From: Anaeromyxobacter sp. Fw109-5 | Lineage (GTDB): Bacteria; Myxococcota; Myxococcia; Myxococcales; Anaeromyxobacteraceae | DNA length: 64,000 nucleotides | Assembly: GCF_000017505.1 (NCBI RefSeq) | Contig: NC_009675.1 | Location: 1,178,001-1,242,000 of the forward strand | Reading direction: 5' to 3' | Shown here: positions 62,326-64,000 of the stretch, piece after piece | How positions within the stretch are numbered: position 1 is the stretch's first letter | Layout of the letters: every line of letters starts with the position of its first letter | Position numbers and translations under genes: made by a program | The notes under the pieces: model-generated | Told to the model about the DNA's origin: nothing | The model's input: the letters and a program-made list of their open reading frames with translations, nothing else | The model's database searches: none

Positions 62326-62532
62326 GCTCGGCAGGGGCAGATTTAGATCAAGAAAAAAGAGCTAACACCGCAGAACGCGCGGCGTTTTTACGAGTCAATC
62401 GTAGGCGGGCGGGCGGGGACTGTCAAGCGATGACGTCAGCCTCCACGGGTAGAGTCCCCCCGTGCGGGCACCCTTTCGTACGCTCGGCTACACCCCCACC
62501 GGCGCGGCGCCGTTCGGCGCACGGACGGCCGC

Positions 62533-63444
62533 GTGAGCGTTCCCGAGCTGGCGGGCTACGCCCTCGAGGCGCTCGTCGGGCGCGGGGGCATGGCGGAGGT
62601 GTTTCGCGCGGTCGCCCGGCACGGCCCGCACGCCGGGAGGACCGCCGCGGTGAAGCGGCTCCTGCCCGAGCTGGCGCGCGACCCGGAGCACGTCGCGCTC
62701 CTCGCGGAGGAGGCGGCCGTCACGCGCCGGCTCCGGCATCCGGCGATCGTCGAGGTGCTCGAGACCGGCGTCGCCGACGGCGTTCCGTTCCTCGTGATGG
62801 AGTACGTGGACGGGCGGAACCTGCGCGAGGTGCTCGCTCGGTGCGCGGCGCGCCGCATCCTGCTCCCGGTGGACTTCGGCTGCTACGTCGGCCACGTCGT
62901 CGCCGGCGCGCTCGCACACGCGCACGAGGGGCGCGACGAGGCCGGGGCGCCGCTCGGCATCGTCCACTGCGACGTCTCCCCCTCGAACGTGTTCGTCTCC
63001 CGGCTCGGCGCCGTGAAGCTGGGCGACTTCGGCGTGGCGCGAGCGGCGGGTGCGGCGGGCCGGGCGCCCGGCGCGTTCGGGAAGGTCCAGTACCTCGCCC
63101 CGGAGCTCATCCGCGGTGAGCCGCCCACCCCGCGGACGGACGTCTTCGCGCTCGGCGCGGTGCTCTTCGAGCTGCTCACGAACACGCGCGCCTTCCCCGG
63201 CCGCGACGTGAACGAGGTCGGGCAGCGGATCCTGGCCGGCCGCCTGCGCGCGCCCTCGGAGGTCCGCCCGGAGCTGCCCTTCGAGCTCGACGCGCTGGTG
63301 CTGCGCTGCCTCGCCCCCGATCCGCGCGATCGCTGGCCCAGCGCGGCGGACGTCGCCCGCGAGGTCGCCGGCCTCTACGATCCCGCGGTGGGGACCGAGC
63401 TCGCCATCGCCGCCGTGGTGCGGGGGCTGTTCGGCGCGGAGTGA
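62533..63444 (+). CDS. Serine/threonine protein kinase (stand-alone kinase domain)
   Basis: A 303-residue protein with a GTG start at 62533. The glycine loop is VGRGGMAEVFRA, the ATP Lys is K41 (TAAVKRLL), the catalytic loop is HCDVSPSNVFVS with Cys in place of the usual Arg before Asp, and the magnesium loop is LGDFGVAR. APE is present as APELIRG. No membrane segment or sensor domain follows, so it is a soluble minimal kinase. Loss of the HRD Arg means it probably does not need activation-loop phosphorylation. Such kinases are abundant in myxobacteria. Confidence 0.9.
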   Translation: MSVPELAGYALEALVGRGGMAEVFRAVARHGPHAGRTAAVKRLLPELARDPEHVALLAEEAAVTRRLRHPAIVEVLETGVADGVPFLVMEYVDGRNLREVLARCAARRILLPVDFGCYVGHVVAGALAHAHEGRDEAGAPLGIVHCDVSPSNVFVSRLGAVKLGDFGVARAAGAAGRAPGAFGKVQYLAPELIRGEPPTPRTDVFALGAVLFELLTNTRAFPGRDVNEVGQRILAGRLRAPSEVRPELPFELDALVLRCLAPDPRDRWPSAADVAREVAGLYDPAVGTELAIAAVVRGLFGAE

Positions 63445-63561
63445 CGCCGGGCAGGCCCCCGGACGCGGGAGGGCGAGCGCGCGCCCGCCGGCCTCGTGGC
63501 AGCGGCGCGCGCCCGTCGCGACTCGCGAAGGCGAGCTCGGCGCGCGTGCCTGAGGAGACCG

Positions 63562-64000
63562 TCAGGCCGGGATGGCGCGCCGCACCCGCTCCACGAGCGG
63601 AGGGACGATCCGCAGCGCGAGGTCCACCTCCTCGGCGGTGGAGGTCCAGCCGAGGGAGAAGCGGATCGTGCTCCGGGCCTCGGCCTCGGTGAGGCCGAGG
63701 GCGAGGAGCACGCCGGAGGGCTTCGTCGAGCCGGAGTGGCAGGCCGAGCCCGCGCTCGCGCAGAGGCCGTCCACGTCCATCGCCATCAGCAGCGCCTCGG
63801 CGTCGCAGCCCTCGAACGTCACCGAGGCCGTCCCGGGCAGGCGCGGCGCGCCCGCGCCGTTGACGCGGGCGCCCGGCACGCGCGCGAGGAGCCCAGCCTC
63901 CAGCCGATCGCGGAGCTCCGCCACGCGCGCCGACTCCTCCTCCCGGCGCGCGCACGCGGCCATCAGGGCCGCGCCGAGGCCGGCGATGCCGGGCAGGTTC
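63562..64000 (-). CDS. Cysteine desulfurase, C-terminal part (5' end outside window)
   Basis: The frame continues past the right edge. The visible 145 residues include NLPGIAGLGAALM, LRDRLEAGLLARVPGARVNGAGAPRLPGTASVTFEGCDAEALLMAMDVDGLCASAGSACHSGSTKPSGVLLALGLTEAEARSTIRFSLGWTSTAEEVD. SAGSACHSG is the loop with the catalytic Cys of the NifS/IscS family, and the C-terminal small domain is complete. The PLP-binding Lys is in the unseen part. It mobilises sulfur from cysteine for Fe-S clusters or thio-modification. Confidence 0.92.
   Translation of the reverse strand, partial: NLPGIAGLGAALMAACARREEESARVAELRDRLEAGLLARVPGARVNGAGAPRLPGTASVTFEGCDAEALLMAMDVDGLCASAGSACHSGSTKPSGVLLALGLTEAEARSTIRFSLGWTSTAEEVDLALRIVPPLVERVRRAIPA

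Overview
The window is GC-rich, with short intergenic gaps and strong GC3 bias. Its gene content (hybrid histidine kinases, a sigma-54 activator, a stand-alone Ser/Thr kinase, a lectin-like lipoprotein) suggests a myxobacterium-like chromosome of the Anaeromyxobacter type. That assignment is an inference from gene content; no rRNA or other strong marker is present.

Positions 1-31320 are ordinary accessory chromosome. In order: a UBP zinc-finger protein cut by the left edge; a TetR regulator with an MBL-fold hydrolase; a hybrid histidine kinase; trkA-trkH potassium uptake; a TetR-controlled ABC exporter operon; a HAD phosphatase; SRPBCC proteins; a quinone-oxidoreductase-like enzyme; NDH-2; an operon of sulfite-oxidase-like protein, ferredoxin reductase and DUF6510; a VOC protein; two alpha/beta hydrolases; a sigma-54 activator; DUF1801, SRPBCC and ArsR genes; and a large lipoprotein with an internal 92-residue duplication. 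At least five broken genes lie here (thioredoxin-like, DUF6125, ZIP-like, SDR, DoxX).

Positions 31697-54457 hold the main feature: two integrative elements stacked at the 3' end of a tRNA-Pro(GGG) gene. The intact tRNA lies at 54384-54457 (minus strand). Its 3' part, from the anticodon loop to the discriminator, recurs as a 46-bp direct repeat at 31697 and 46152. Each of the three copies has its own, different terminator hairpin. Element 1 (about 14.4 kb) carries an excisionase-like HTH gene, a GNAT-like protein, an AbiE toxin-antitoxin pair, a complete four-gene Wadjet-type (JetABCD) anti-plasmid system, a transposase of an apparently truncated IS256-family element, DUF6572, a uracil-DNA-glycosylase-like protein and a zinc-ribbon protein. 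It has no recognisable integrase. Element 2 (about 8.3 kb) carries a tyrosine integrase, a ribbon-helix-helix protein, an AlpA-like HTH protein, a putative replication initiator, a DnaC-like loader ATPase, and then cargo: an Mrr endonuclease, an Abi_C/HEPN protein, a second HEPN-like protein and one unknown. This layout resembles a small phage satellite or integrative plasmid with defence cargo.

Positions 54458-64000 return to conserved chromosome: an isochorismatase-like hydrolase, a ThDP enzyme of the acetolactate synthase family, two small ferredoxins, rlmE, an operon of 6S RNA, 5-formyl-THF cyclo-ligase, YmdB-like phosphodiesterase and tyrS, a Ser/Thr kinase, and the C-terminal part of a cysteine desulfurase cut by the right edge.
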